Source: Hahella sp.
GTDB lineage: Bacteria; Pseudomonadota; Gammaproteobacteria; Pseudomonadales; Oleiphilaceae
Assembly: GCA_028280065.1 (NCBI GenBank)
Contig: JANQMN010000105.1
Location: 124,001 to 188,000, forward strand
Reading direction: 5' to 3'
Length of the DNA stretch: 64,000 bases
The translations under genes were made by a program, and so were the position numbers. Position 1 is the first letter of the stretch, and the number at the start of each line of letters is the position of its first letter. A model generated the notes under the pieces. The model was given only the letters and a program-made list of their open reading frames with translations. It ran no database searches and was not told the origin of the DNA. This document shows positions 27,437 through 35,468 of this stretch, one piece after another.

Positions 27437-28326
27437 AAGTGCCTAATTCTCAAAAAATGGAGGGGCGTATTGCTCTGCTCGCAAGTTACCCAAAAAGTGG
27501 CAGTACTTGGACACGGTTATTTTTATCCGCTGCATCTTTGGTGAAGGAAGGTGGCTCTGAGTTCAATCTGAATAGGCGGCCTTATGCAGTTCCTTTTGCG
27601 TCCGACAGAAAGTTGATTCTGGATGAAACCGGGCTTGATACCAGCGAACTTACTCTCGAAGAATCGGCGATGGCACAACGCTGGGCGCTGCAGGAATTAT
27701 CTTTTTATGCCGCTTTCAAAGGCAGACGTACCGGGCTCAAAACCCATGATCGATGGTTAGTCGGCCAAGATTCTAAACCTGTTTTCGATTCAACCAATTG
27801 TGCAGCGATTGTTCTGCTGGTGCGGAACCCATTGGATATTGCAGGTTCACTGGCCCACCATTTGGGAATCAGTATTGATGGTGCTATTGAACAGTTGTGC
27901 GATCCGGAATTTTGCATGACACCGGGATTAGATGAGCAAGTTCATACACAAATCCCCTACATTCAAGGAACCTGGGGGAGTCACACCGCAAGTTGGTTGC
28001 ACGCCCCATTGCCACAAAGGATCGTAGTACGTTATGAAGATTTATTAGGCGACCCGGAAAAATGGTTTAGTAAGATTGCGATCTGCTTCGGCATAGAATT
28101 GACGCAGCAGGAATGCAAGCAAGCCATAGAGCATACGGGATTCTCAAAACTTCAAGATCTCGAAGCAAAAGATGGCTTCATCGAAAGGCCGGTAAAGTTA
28201 AACCAATTTTTCAGAAAAGGGCGTTTGGATGGCTGGAGAACCGAGCTCAACGATCGTCAAGTGCGAAAAATCATAGATAATTTCTCAGATATTATGTCCG
28301 AATTAGGCTATGAGATACCTAATTGA
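27421..28326 (+). CDS. Sulfotransferase (PAPS-dependent)
   Basis: 301 residues. The 5'-phosphosulfate loop is YPKSGSTWTR (residues 23-32), the 3'-phosphate motif is VRNPLDIAGSLAHHLG, KTHD holds the likely catalytic His, and the C-terminal FFRKGRLDGWRTEL matches the usual RKGxxGxW block that closes over PAPS. It should move a sulfonate from PAPS to a hydroxyl. The start at 27421 lies inside the kinase gene (alternative ATG 27433), so it is coupled to the kinase, suggesting the peptide as substrate. The EPS is the other possible acceptor. The 3' end overlaps the convergent cyclase gene by 19 bases. Confidence 0.88.
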   Translation: MRNAMKVPNSQKMEGRIALLASYPKSGSTWTRLFLSAASLVKEGGSEFNLNRRPYAVPFASDRKLILDETGLDTSELTLEESAMAQRWALQELSFYAAFKGRRTGLKTHDRWLVGQDSKPVFDSTNCAAIVLLVRNPLDIAGSLAHHLGISIDGAIEQLCDPEFCMTPGLDEQVHTQIPYIQGTWGSHTASWLHAPLPQRIVVRYEDLLGDPEKWFSKIAICFGIELTQQECKQAIEHTGFSKLQDLEAKDGFIERPVKLNQFFRKGRLDGWRTELNDRQVRKIIDNFSDIMSELGYEIPN

Positions 28327-30131
28327 GACTTAAGGTGACCCAAGTCGACTTGATCATGGCTCGGAGCGTGCAGCGCAAAAAATATTCCAAATCCTAGTCC
28401 GCGAGCTACTTTGCAAAACTCAAAATAATCGCTTTTAGCTATTGAATGTTGGTCTGAAGGGATACGCGCCGTTGCTGAAACGAGCGCTTCGATATCGAGC
28501 ATTTTCGAGACGCTGGAAATCTTGTTAATGCTCTGGAATATCTCTAGAAAAAGATGCCGGTCCCTCACGAACATCGAATGCCAATCTCCTGATTGCGATC
28601 CGCTTGGGATAATTTCGGGAGCTGAAAAGCCTACAAATCGCTCGTAAAGCCTCCGCGCAAACCAACGTGTTTCTCCTTCACGAAGCATGACATCTACAGG
28701 GAGTCGCCAACAAAACTCTCTAAAAGCAAAATCGGTGAATGGATAAACGACCGGTGTATACCCCAGCTCATCATTAACTGCATTCCGATAACAAAGTCTT
28801 TCAAAAGCATTGGTAAACAGTTTTGATTTATAAGCCTGCAAGTCAGGGTGTTGATAAGTTGACTCTTCTAAACGGCCGACTATGTCATCACCAGCTAGAA
28901 AAGACTTTCGAAAGGGATTAAATGAAGACCTCTCTTGCAGTAAGGATCTTGCTTGATTCCTCGAATTGTCAACGATTCGCCTTAACCAGGGCTTTATTCC
29001 GTAATTTAAAATGCTGGAGAAAAAGCTTGTAGACTGAGCCTGGGATGCTTCTTTCGCAAGCCGCATCCATAGACGAGTGTTGTTAGTAGGTGCAATACTG
29101 GCGAATTGTCGCAACCCGGCGGGGCTTATGGTTTCATTACCGAACTGCCCGCTAAACATGGCTCTACAGCCGAGTGCATGAGCTTTCGATTGAATCTCGT
29201 GATGCCACCACACCGCAGCGGGAGCAGGTATCACATCAGATAACGCCTCGATAAAATGCCATAGAATGGCGGGCAAGCTCTTGGTAGTGCTGGAAATTCG
29301 GGAATGAAAAATCTGGTCGAACCTACTGGCAACTTTTTCAGCTTGACTAAATTCACTCCAATCTTCATTGCGCTGATGGTTTGCACCACCCATCGAGGTT
29401 AGGTTTGCTTCAGTGCCGCAAACGGTATAGGCGTAGATGCGTTGGTTTGAGCCTGTATGTCTAGCGACTGCTCCGGCAATAATGCCGGAGTCCAGCCCTC
29501 CGGATAGCGTTAAGGCAACCGGTTTAGCGCTATCCAGGGTAGATAAACTTTCGCCTACCGCGCAAGTTATCAACTCCTCCGCCTCATCCAAAAGCTCATG
29601 GGCAGTAATGTTGCTGGTTTTCTCGAAAGAACGATAGATCTTCAACTTGGGTAACACGGGATAGTGATGAGTCTTAAACTTGCCGCCTGATCCAAATTCA
29701 ACGATTTCGCCAGGCTGAAGGCTCTTAACTCCGCTGTAGGGCGTGCTGTCGTCAGCGACGAGAAAACCATGCCCTCTTGCTGCTACCCAGGCGAAGTCTA
29801 GCCGTGCTGCGCGATTGGGGACTTCTTTAAAGTTGTCGAAGATGCGTAGGCTTGTTTTACTTTTCGTATAAAAGGCTTTGAAGGTAGAGTGGCGCCCACG
29901 GGCTAGCAGAACTCTACCCTGCTTTGGCTGGAAATAAACAAAGGTATGTTTGTCCAACTGCGGGTCCCAAATCTGTGGGGCAAGGCAGAGAGCATTTGCC
30001 GCCCTGCTAAACGCAGTATCAGATTCTGGTGAAAAAGACGATTCCGTCAGACTGAAAAGTTGATGGGGGGGAGTATTTCCTGCAGAGTCCGGACTATCGC
30101 TAGTTGAAAGGGGAAGTTCAATTGCTGCCAA
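28308..30131 (-). CDS. Lasso peptide cyclase (C protein, asparagine-synthetase-like)
   Basis: 607 residues, AsnB-like but without the N-terminal catalytic Cys: it starts MAAIELPLS, and the amidotransferase-like domain is degenerate. The synthetase domain keeps the PP-loop TLSGGLDSGIIAG (SGGLDS at residues 210-215). This is the hallmark of lasso cyclases, which adenylate the Asp/Glu side chain at core position 7-9 and join it to the new N-terminal amine while the tail is threaded. The precursor gene ends 176 bases upstream on the same strand. The two other AsnB-like genes in the window keep Cys2 and are EPS-type, so this is the only candidate cyclase. Confidence 0.88.
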   Translation of the reverse strand: MAAIELPLSTSDSPDSAGNTPPHQLFSLTESSFSPESDTAFSRAANALCLAPQIWDPQLDKHTFVYFQPKQGRVLLARGRHSTFKAFYTKSKTSLRIFDNFKEVPNRAARLDFAWVAARGHGFLVADDSTPYSGVKSLQPGEIVEFGSGGKFKTHHYPVLPKLKIYRSFEKTSNITAHELLDEAEELITCAVGESLSTLDSAKPVALTLSGGLDSGIIAGAVARHTGSNQRIYAYTVCGTEANLTSMGGANHQRNEDWSEFSQAEKVASRFDQIFHSRISSTTKSLPAILWHFIEALSDVIPAPAAVWWHHEIQSKAHALGCRAMFSGQFGNETISPAGLRQFASIAPTNNTRLWMRLAKEASQAQSTSFFSSILNYGIKPWLRRIVDNSRNQARSLLQERSSFNPFRKSFLAGDDIVGRLEESTYQHPDLQAYKSKLFTNAFERLCYRNAVNDELGYTPVVYPFTDFAFREFCWRLPVDVMLREGETRWFARRLYERFVGFSAPEIIPSGSQSGDWHSMFVRDRHLFLEIFQSINKISSVSKMLDIEALVSATARIPSDQHSIAKSDYFEFCKVARGLGFGIFFALHAPSHDQVDLGHLKSQLGIS

Positions 30132-30307
30132 TTATGGTTTCTGTAAAGCTTTAATTGATTAAAAACTTAGGCATAAAAAACAACCTGCAATAATGTAACC
30201 CGGAGGCTAAAGATGGGCTTCTTTTTCATTTAATCGAGCAGTAAATGTTGAACTGCAAATGAGTCAATGCAGGCAAAGCCAGCCATGACTTCTGTCGAAA
30301 AAAGGTA

Positions 30308-30472
30308 TCAAGATTGCTTAAATCCCCCATCAGAGGGAGGAGTTGCTCCGATCTTCATAGTACGCTCAATTACATCAATGACTGTGAGCTTCGGTTCCAC
30401 CCATGCTTTTTTGCTTTTGTTTTCATTCGGGGCTCTGTCACTTTGCCTCATATCATTATTTTGACTATCCAT
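30308..30472 (-). CDS. Lasso peptide precursor (A), predicted core KIGATPPSDGGFKQS
   Basis: A 54-residue gene with ATG at 30472 and GAGG six bases upstream (30479-30482), ending TGA at 30308. The leader is polar, then shows W24, P27, L29 and D33 in WVEPKLTVIDV, the motif by which RRE proteins bind lasso leaders, and ends Thr38-Met39. Thr at -2 is the classic cleavage mark for B2. That gives a 15-residue core with Lys at 1, Asp at 9 (nine-residue ring), a six-residue tail and a C-terminal Ser. Paeninodin-type precursors share the Thr-Met end, Asp9 and terminal Ser. It lies directly upstream of the cyclase. An alternative ring from Gly42 to Asp48 would need a different cleavage site and is less likely. 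Confidence 0.87.
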   Translation of the reverse strand: MDSQNNDMRQSDRAPNENKSKKAWVEPKLTVIDVIERTMKIGATPPSDGGFKQS

Positions 30473-30502
30473 GGATTACCTCAATTAATATCAATAAACC
30501 TA

Positions 30503-30520
30503 GGAAGTAGGCATACTTCC
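30503..30520. promoter_or_regulatory. Inverted repeat upstream of the lasso precursor
   Basis: GGAAGTA (30503-30509) and TACTTCC (30514-30520) form a perfect seven-base inverted repeat with a four-base loop, 31 bases upstream of the precursor ATG on the minus strand. The position fits an operator or a 5'-leader hairpin. No clear promoter boxes could be assigned around it. Confidence 0.4.
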
Positions 30521-30698
30521 GCAATCACTATCTGGTTAAGAGTCTCAGGCGAGTACATACAGCACATCAAGGATAGCACCTGTTCGATCCTGATGCCATG
30601 GTCCTTGTAAAAGCCCTACAGCTGAAAAACAGACGAATAATGAGTTGTAAACTAAGTAAGCGATACACTCCGCAGTATTATTAACCTGTACCACTGAT

Positions 30699-31505
30699 TT
30701 GTTCGGCACGGGCACAGGAGTTTTAGCCACAATCGCTGCCATGGCAGGAGCTAAGCACGTTTATGCAGTAGAGTGCAGCGGCCTTGGGGGGCTGGCATCA
30801 CAGGTGTTTAAAAGAAATGGAGTTTCTAACAAGGTTACTGTCATAGAAGGGAGGTCCACGGACATCGAGCTGCCTGAAAAAGCGAGTGTTTTGGTCAGTG
30901 AGATTATCGGTAACGATCCGTTGGATGAGGGTGTCCTGCCGACCACCGCTGATGCTATTAGCAGGCTTCTTAAGCCTGATGCTCGGTTAATACCCTCTTC
31001 CATCGATATTATCGCTTTGCCTGTTAATGTCCCTGAAGAAGTGCTTCAGTCGAGATTGTTTACCGAAGCAGTCATGCAAAGGTGGAAAGAGCTTCATGAT
31101 ATTGATTTCTCTCCTTTTTTGGAGGCCTCCCGTCAGCAAGATCATGATTTGTTTTTAAACACTTATAAGGCAAAAGATTGGCTGGCACTGACAGATCCAA
31201 TAGTTTTACATCGCATTAGTTTAAACAATATTAGGGAGACTGAGTTTGATTCACTTCATCAGGTTACCGTATCGAATACTGGGCTAATCAATGGCATTAT
31301 TGTCTACTTCTGCTTAGGTCTGGCTGAATCGGTGGTTCTATCTATCGATCCCAGGGATGTTTCAAGTGACAACAGTTGGTTCAGTAAGACATGGATCCCT
31401 GGTGAATCAATCCCTGTTAAGGTGGGAGAGGAGATTGAACTGCGCTATATGTTTAAAAAGCGAAGGTCTACTTTTAATGTTGAGGTTGTTTCCCGGAAAG
31501 GTTAG
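30699..31505 (+). pseudogene. PRMT-like SAM methyltransferase, 5'-truncated
   Basis: 268 codons from a TTG at 30699. The protein begins within SAM motif I (FGTGTGVLATIAAMAGAKHVYAVE) and continues with SVLVSEIIGNDPLDEG, the double-E loop region of protein-arginine-methyltransferase-like enzymes, and a C-terminal barrel-like part. The frame is open upstream only to stops at 30657 and 30648, and the preceding residues (AIHSAVLL) look like a decayed version of the family's N-terminal helix. The helix and the YxxMLxD-type block that cover SAM are missing. It is probably inactive or a recent remnant; a functional short form cannot be excluded. Confidence 0.6.
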
Positions 31506-31684
31506 AGCCGAAAGACGTGTGGGGCCAGCTTTGACAAGATAGTTCTTTAAAGTCCGACCAATTTTGGATTGTTCGGGAGTGATGATCAACATCGCTGCTT
31601 TACTTTGCAAGATCCAAAGCGTTATCTGTCTATATTTCGTTATCCAATGTACTGCTACCAATATTGCCTGGGGGAGCTATCTGG

Positions 31685-32443
31685 ATGCTAAGAAGTCTTC
31701 TAGAGTCGTTGACGAGAAACTGGGTTTTCCGCAGGCGATTACCCGATGTAGTGGGAAGAGCTCCGATCTACGTCTCTGGCTCGGCTGGACTTAGGTACAT
31801 CTTTCGCCCGATGGATGCCGTTGACCCGAATCTATGCCAACTGGCAGTGGAGTTTGTAGATAAAGGGGATGTCGTCTGGGACATTGGAGCTAACATCGGG
31901 CTTTTTGCCTTTTCGGCGGCCAGTCTTTCAGGCTCTGAGGGGACTGTAGTTGCATTTGAACCGGACGCGTGGCTCGTTCAGCTTCTGCGTCGCTCCTGCG
32001 CTTTACAGCCAACTAACACTGCAACTGTGACTGTGGTTCCAGCGGCAGTCGCAAGCTCATGTGACTTACGGATGCTCAGTTTGGCCCGTCGTTCCCGGGC
32101 AGCGAACTTCCTACAGGGATATGGTTCCACTCAGACCGGTGGAGTTTCCGAGGTTCAGACAGTCGTTTCGCTCTCGTTGGACTGGATCGCGCAGCGTCTC
32201 CCGCCGCCCGATCTGGTCAAGATTGACGTCGAAGGCGCAGAGTTCGAAGTTTTAAAGGGGGCAGTGGACTTGCTGCGGAAGCATCGGCCGCGGATCCTTG
32301 TGGAGGTTTCCAAGCAAACATCCGGGTATGTCAGCATCCTACTGAAAGAACTCGGCTACGAGATCTTTGATGGTGAGTTACCAAAAGCGAATCGTCAACC
32401 CTTAGAACTGGCCCCTTGGAGTACGATTGCGCTTCCTGCTTAA
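31685..32443 (+). CDS. FkbM family SAM-dependent methyltransferase (lasso locus)
   Basis: 252 residues from ATG 31685, chosen because GGGGGAG lies eight bases upstream; a TTG at 31664 is also in frame. SAM motif I is VVWDIGANIGLFAFSAASL, followed by VVAFEPDAWLV, and the FkbM block is LVKIDVEGAEFEVLKGAVDL. Members methylate hydroxyl groups, usually on sugars but also on some natural products. It lies between the decayed PRMT-like gene and the B1-B2-D operon, so it may modify the lasso peptide or an EPS sugar. It is 182 bases past the PRMT-like gene and 316 before B1. It has little detectable similarity by eye to the FkbM protein at 23207 outside the motifs. Confidence 0.85.
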   Translation: MLRSLLESLTRNWVFRRRLPDVVGRAPIYVSGSAGLRYIFRPMDAVDPNLCQLAVEFVDKGDVVWDIGANIGLFAFSAASLSGSEGTVVAFEPDAWLVQLLRRSCALQPTNTATVTVVPAAVASSCDLRMLSLARRSRAANFLQGYGSTQTGGVSEVQTVVSLSLDWIAQRLPPPDLVKIDVEGAEFEVLKGAVDLLRKHRPRILVEVSKQTSGYVSILLKELGYEIFDGELPKANRQPLELAPWSTIALPA

Positions 32444-32759
32444 CCGGGTAATGAGGGGTATCTAATCCTCAGCCCACGATACCTTGCAGCGGGTTCACCT
32501 AAGGATTTTTACTCTCAGGATAGTAAAGATTGATCCAGCTATTTGCGGAGCATATTTGGCAACCCTAGCTGGAATCCCTTACAGGTGAGGGCTGCATTTC
32601 CAGGATCAGTTTAATTCAAAATATCGGGAAGTTGGCATAAGTGCTAAACTGATGTAACTAATTTTGATAGAACGTCACTTTAGTGCTCCAGTCAGTGTCT
32701 GTGACGTGTATCCATGACCTAGGGAACCATAGGTTACCTTGATGAGCGGAGGACCAATT
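32444..32759. promoter_or_regulatory. Intergenic region upstream of lasso B1-B2-D
   Basis: 316 bases without a credible gene. All short open frames on both strands were read; none has a Thr-x-core with an acidic residue at position 7-9. The region must hold the promoter for the B1-B2-D run. No strong promoter boxes or terminator were recognised. Confidence 0.35.
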
Positions 32760-33038
32760 GTGTTGAGTTTAAGCACGAAGATAAAGAAAAATAAAGATCT
32801 GGTCGAGGCAGAATTCGAGGATGAGTTGGTGATGATGAGCATTGAAAAAGGCTCCTACCTTGGTTTGGACTCAATTGGCACTAGAATTTGGCAGTTATTG
32901 GAAAAACCCCAGGAAGTGGTCGCGATTTGCGATCAATTACAAGAAGAATACGAAGTCGAGGAAGCGCAATGCCAGCAGGATGTGCTTAAGTTACTTGAGG
33001 ATATGGCCGAACAAAAAGTGATTCTGTTGGTTGATTGA
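32760..33038 (+). CDS. Lasso B1 protein (PqqD-like RRE)
   Basis: 92 residues. The start is set at GTG 32760 because GGAGG sits exactly seven bases upstream (32748-32752); ATG 32742 lies before that site. The fold shows the PqqD pattern: strands in DELVMMSIEKGSYLGLDSIGT, the helix IWQLLEKP that is the family signature, then VAICDQLQEEY and a last helix with LLEDMAEQKVILLV. In lasso systems B1 binds the leader and hands it to B2. The B2 gene follows with no gap (stop TGA directly followed by ATG), which is the usual B1-B2 order. Confidence 0.88.
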   Translation: MLSLSTKIKKNKDLVEAEFEDELVMMSIEKGSYLGLDSIGTRIWQLLEKPQEVVAICDQLQEEYEVEEAQCQQDVLKLLEDMAEQKVILLVD

Positions 33039-33569
33039 ATGGCTAGGCCAGAAGTGGTGAGTAAAGCGCTTAGAAAATGCCATTCTGCATGGGTGCTTTC
33101 CCGCAGAGAAAAACTCTGGTTTCTGTTTCTTTATCCGTACAGTGGCCTAGTAAGGATAGCGACTCTTTTAGTTCCTTTTAAATGGATGTCCCGTTATCTG
33201 GGGACACCAAACAGCAATCTTACCTTGTCGACTTTGGCCACCGACAGGCAAATATTGCTCGCACGTTCCATTGGACGCATCGTGGCCTTGACCGCAAAGT
33301 ATACACCCTGGGAATCCAACTGCTTGGTTCAGGCCATAATGGCCAGGACATTGCTGGGGTTTTATGGCATTCCCTATATCATGCACCTAGGAGTTCGCCT
33401 TACGGGTGAAGACTCTGATTCTTTGAAAGCCCATGCCTGGATCAAGGTGGGACCAGCTATTGTTGTTGGTGGCGGTAACCTGAAGGCGTATGGTTTGGTG
33501 GGTACATTTGTTGCCTCTGAAGTGATTGCTGATCATGAAAAAGTCACCCATCGCCAGTCTATGGTTTGA
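33039..33569 (+). CDS. Lasso B2 protein (transglutaminase-like leader peptidase)
   Basis: 176 residues. The papain/transglutaminase-like core has YTPWESNCLVQAIMA with the nucleophile Cys95, and KAHAWIKVG with His132, followed by a region where the family places its third catalytic acid. This is the standard B2 pattern (PF13471 type). B2 cuts the precursor after the residue following Thr(-2), freeing the amine that the cyclase joins to the Asp side chain. It directly follows B1, and the exporter gene begins 35 bases before its end. Confidence 0.92.
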   Translation: MARPEVVSKALRKCHSAWVLSRREKLWFLFLYPYSGLVRIATLLVPFKWMSRYLGTPNSNLTLSTLATDRQILLARSIGRIVALTAKYTPWESNCLVQAIMARTLLGFYGIPYIMHLGVRLTGEDSDSLKAHAWIKVGPAIVVGGGNLKAYGLVGTFVASEVIADHEKVTHRQSMV

Positions 33570-35301
33570 ATTCAGGACCTTTTACCGGTTCGCACCAAAA
33601 CTTCAGACGTTTATTTTGTCGTTAATGCTGATTCATGGCATCGCTGCCGGTATTGGATTGCTGTTCATTATTCCAATGTTGCAGATTATGGGCCTTGATA
33701 TTGGAATGCCGGCCGGAATAGAGGGTAACAGCGAGCTTACCGCTTTTGCCAATCGGATATTTGATGAGCTGGGACTAGAGGTAACGCTGGCCAATGTTTT
33801 AATCTCCTATGTCGTCATCGTCAGCGTTTTTGCCGCTGTCCGCTATCAATTGAGTGTGCAAACCACCCGCGTACAGCATGCTTATATTACCCACCTGCGC
33901 TGCAAACTTTACAGACTATTGTTGCATAGTCATTGGCCGTTTATTGCCGAACGTAAAATGTCGGACTTTATTCATTGCTTGTCGAGCCAAGTACAATCCG
34001 TGGGATCTTCAGCCAACCTGATGTTGACACTCCTAAGCCAGATACTATTGTCAGTGGTGATGCTGGTAATTGTACTCTTACTTTCTTGGGAAATGACTTT
34101 ATTGGCTTTGCTCGGTGCAGCAACTTTGCTGGCAATTCTGTTGCCGTTTAACCGAATCATATATGGTTCCGGAAAGCGTCAGTTGCTGGGCTATAAATCC
34201 ATTTTTCAGATGCTTTCTGAACAGCTAGCCAGTCTGAAAATGATTAAAAGTTACACCAACGAAAAAATCTGCCTGGAGCGGATGGATGAAACAAGCCACC
34301 AGATAGAGTTGCAACATTTGCGTCTGGCTCGATTCACCGCTGCTACACAATTGGTTTATCTGATAGGCGCTGTTGTCGTCTTCGGGATCTTTTTTTATGT
34401 GTCCCAGACATTCTTTGCCATGCCATTGGCGACACTCTTATTGCTGCTGGTGATTTTTTCACGAATTTTACCGCAGTTTTCTGCTATGCAGAGAAATTAT
34501 CAGCAACTTATGCATAAAGTGCCGGCATTTAATGATATTCGACAAATGGAGAATGATTGTAGGCAAGTGCAAGAAGCTGCTTTTTTTGGCAGCGCTTTAC
34601 AACTGAAGCATAGTATTCGCCTAACCGATTTGAGTTTTCATTATCCTAATAGCAATCAAAATGTTTTTGAAAACTTGAATATTACTATTCAACGTAATCA
34701 AACTGTCGCTCTGACAGGTCCCTCCGGATCGGGAAAAACCACGCTTGCCGATCTTTTGGCGGGCTTATACGAACCCTCGTCTGGCCAGGTTTGGGTGGAT
34801 GATCAGCCGCTGAATAGAGATACCCGGATCGCCTGGCGCAAAAGTATTGCCTACGTCAACCAGGAAGTCTATTTGTTTCACGATACGGTGAGGGCTAATT
34901 TGAGCTGGGTAACAGAGGGAAACGTAACTGATGTCGAACTTTGGCGAGTATTACGTCTGGCGGCAGCCGATCAGTTTGTCGCTCTCCTACCTGATGGCCT
35001 GGATACCCAGATTGGTGATCAGGGTATTAAATTGTCCGGTGGCGAACGGCAACGATTGGCTCTAGCCCGGGCTTTGCTGACTTCTCCCCAGCTACTGATT
35101 CTCGACGAGGCGACTAGTGCACTGGACCATGATAGAGAACAACAGATACAGTTAGCCTTACAGCAGCTTCAGGGATCCTTAACGATTGTAATTATTGCTC
35201 ACCGGAAGGCAACGATAGCACAGGCTAACCAACAAATTGATTTATCCCAATTACCCCGGCAGCAGACCAATAGTGCCGATCTGCCGATGTCAGCAGTTTA
35301 A
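33535..35301 (+). CDS. ABC transporter with fused membrane and ATPase domains (lasso D exporter)
   Basis: 588 residues from ATG 33535 (TTG 33526 in frame). Six membrane helices occupy residues 1-310, with a typical exporter coupling region (FQMLSEQLASLKMIKSYTNEK). The ATPase domain has Walker A GPSGSGKTT, signature LSGGERQRLALARALL, Walker B LLILDEATSALD and the switch His in IIAHR. No peptidase C39 domain is present, as expected when B2 cleaves the leader. It overlaps B2, so it is translated with it and is most likely the lasso peptide exporter and immunity pump. An EPS role is less likely. Confidence 0.9.
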   Translation: MKKSPIASLWFEFRTFYRFAPKLQTFILSLMLIHGIAAGIGLLFIIPMLQIMGLDIGMPAGIEGNSELTAFANRIFDELGLEVTLANVLISYVVIVSVFAAVRYQLSVQTTRVQHAYITHLRCKLYRLLLHSHWPFIAERKMSDFIHCLSSQVQSVGSSANLMLTLLSQILLSVVMLVIVLLLSWEMTLLALLGAATLLAILLPFNRIIYGSGKRQLLGYKSIFQMLSEQLASLKMIKSYTNEKICLERMDETSHQIELQHLRLARFTAATQLVYLIGAVVVFGIFFYVSQTFFAMPLATLLLLLVIFSRILPQFSAMQRNYQQLMHKVPAFNDIRQMENDCRQVQEAAFFGSALQLKHSIRLTDLSFHYPNSNQNVFENLNITIQRNQTVALTGPSGSGKTTLADLLAGLYEPSSGQVWVDDQPLNRDTRIAWRKSIAYVNQEVYLFHDTVRANLSWVTEGNVTDVELWRVLRLAAADQFVALLPDGLDTQIGDQGIKLSGGERQRLALARALLTSPQLLILDEATSALDHDREQQIQLALQQLQGSLTIVIIAHRKATIAQANQQIDLSQLPRQQTNSADLPMSAV

Positions 35302-35468
35302 ATTACGCCTAAGTTGCTTGCCTTTCGAGTAATCCTTGTAAATGCTTACACATGAGTATCATCCGGCTTTAGATTTCCCTTGGCAAAATGGTTTGACGTT
35401 GTTTCTTTTTCGTGCAGAGTAGCGAAGGCTAGCCTCTGATGTGTTTTACGTTGTAAACAAAGAACAGT

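Noticed and set aside
30132-30307. Two tiny minus-strand frames (18 and 20 codons) between the precursor and the cyclase
   Set aside because: Neither has a ribosome site or a plausible core; too short to carry a leader.
30545-30742. 65-codon minus-strand frame upstream of the precursor
   Set aside because: It overlaps the methyltransferase remnant, lacks a ribosome site and has no family-like sequence; a chance frame.
32444-32759. Possible second lasso precursor upstream of B1
   Set aside because: All short frames on both strands lack a Thr-x cleavage site followed by an acidic residue at core position 7-9; none has a ribosome site.
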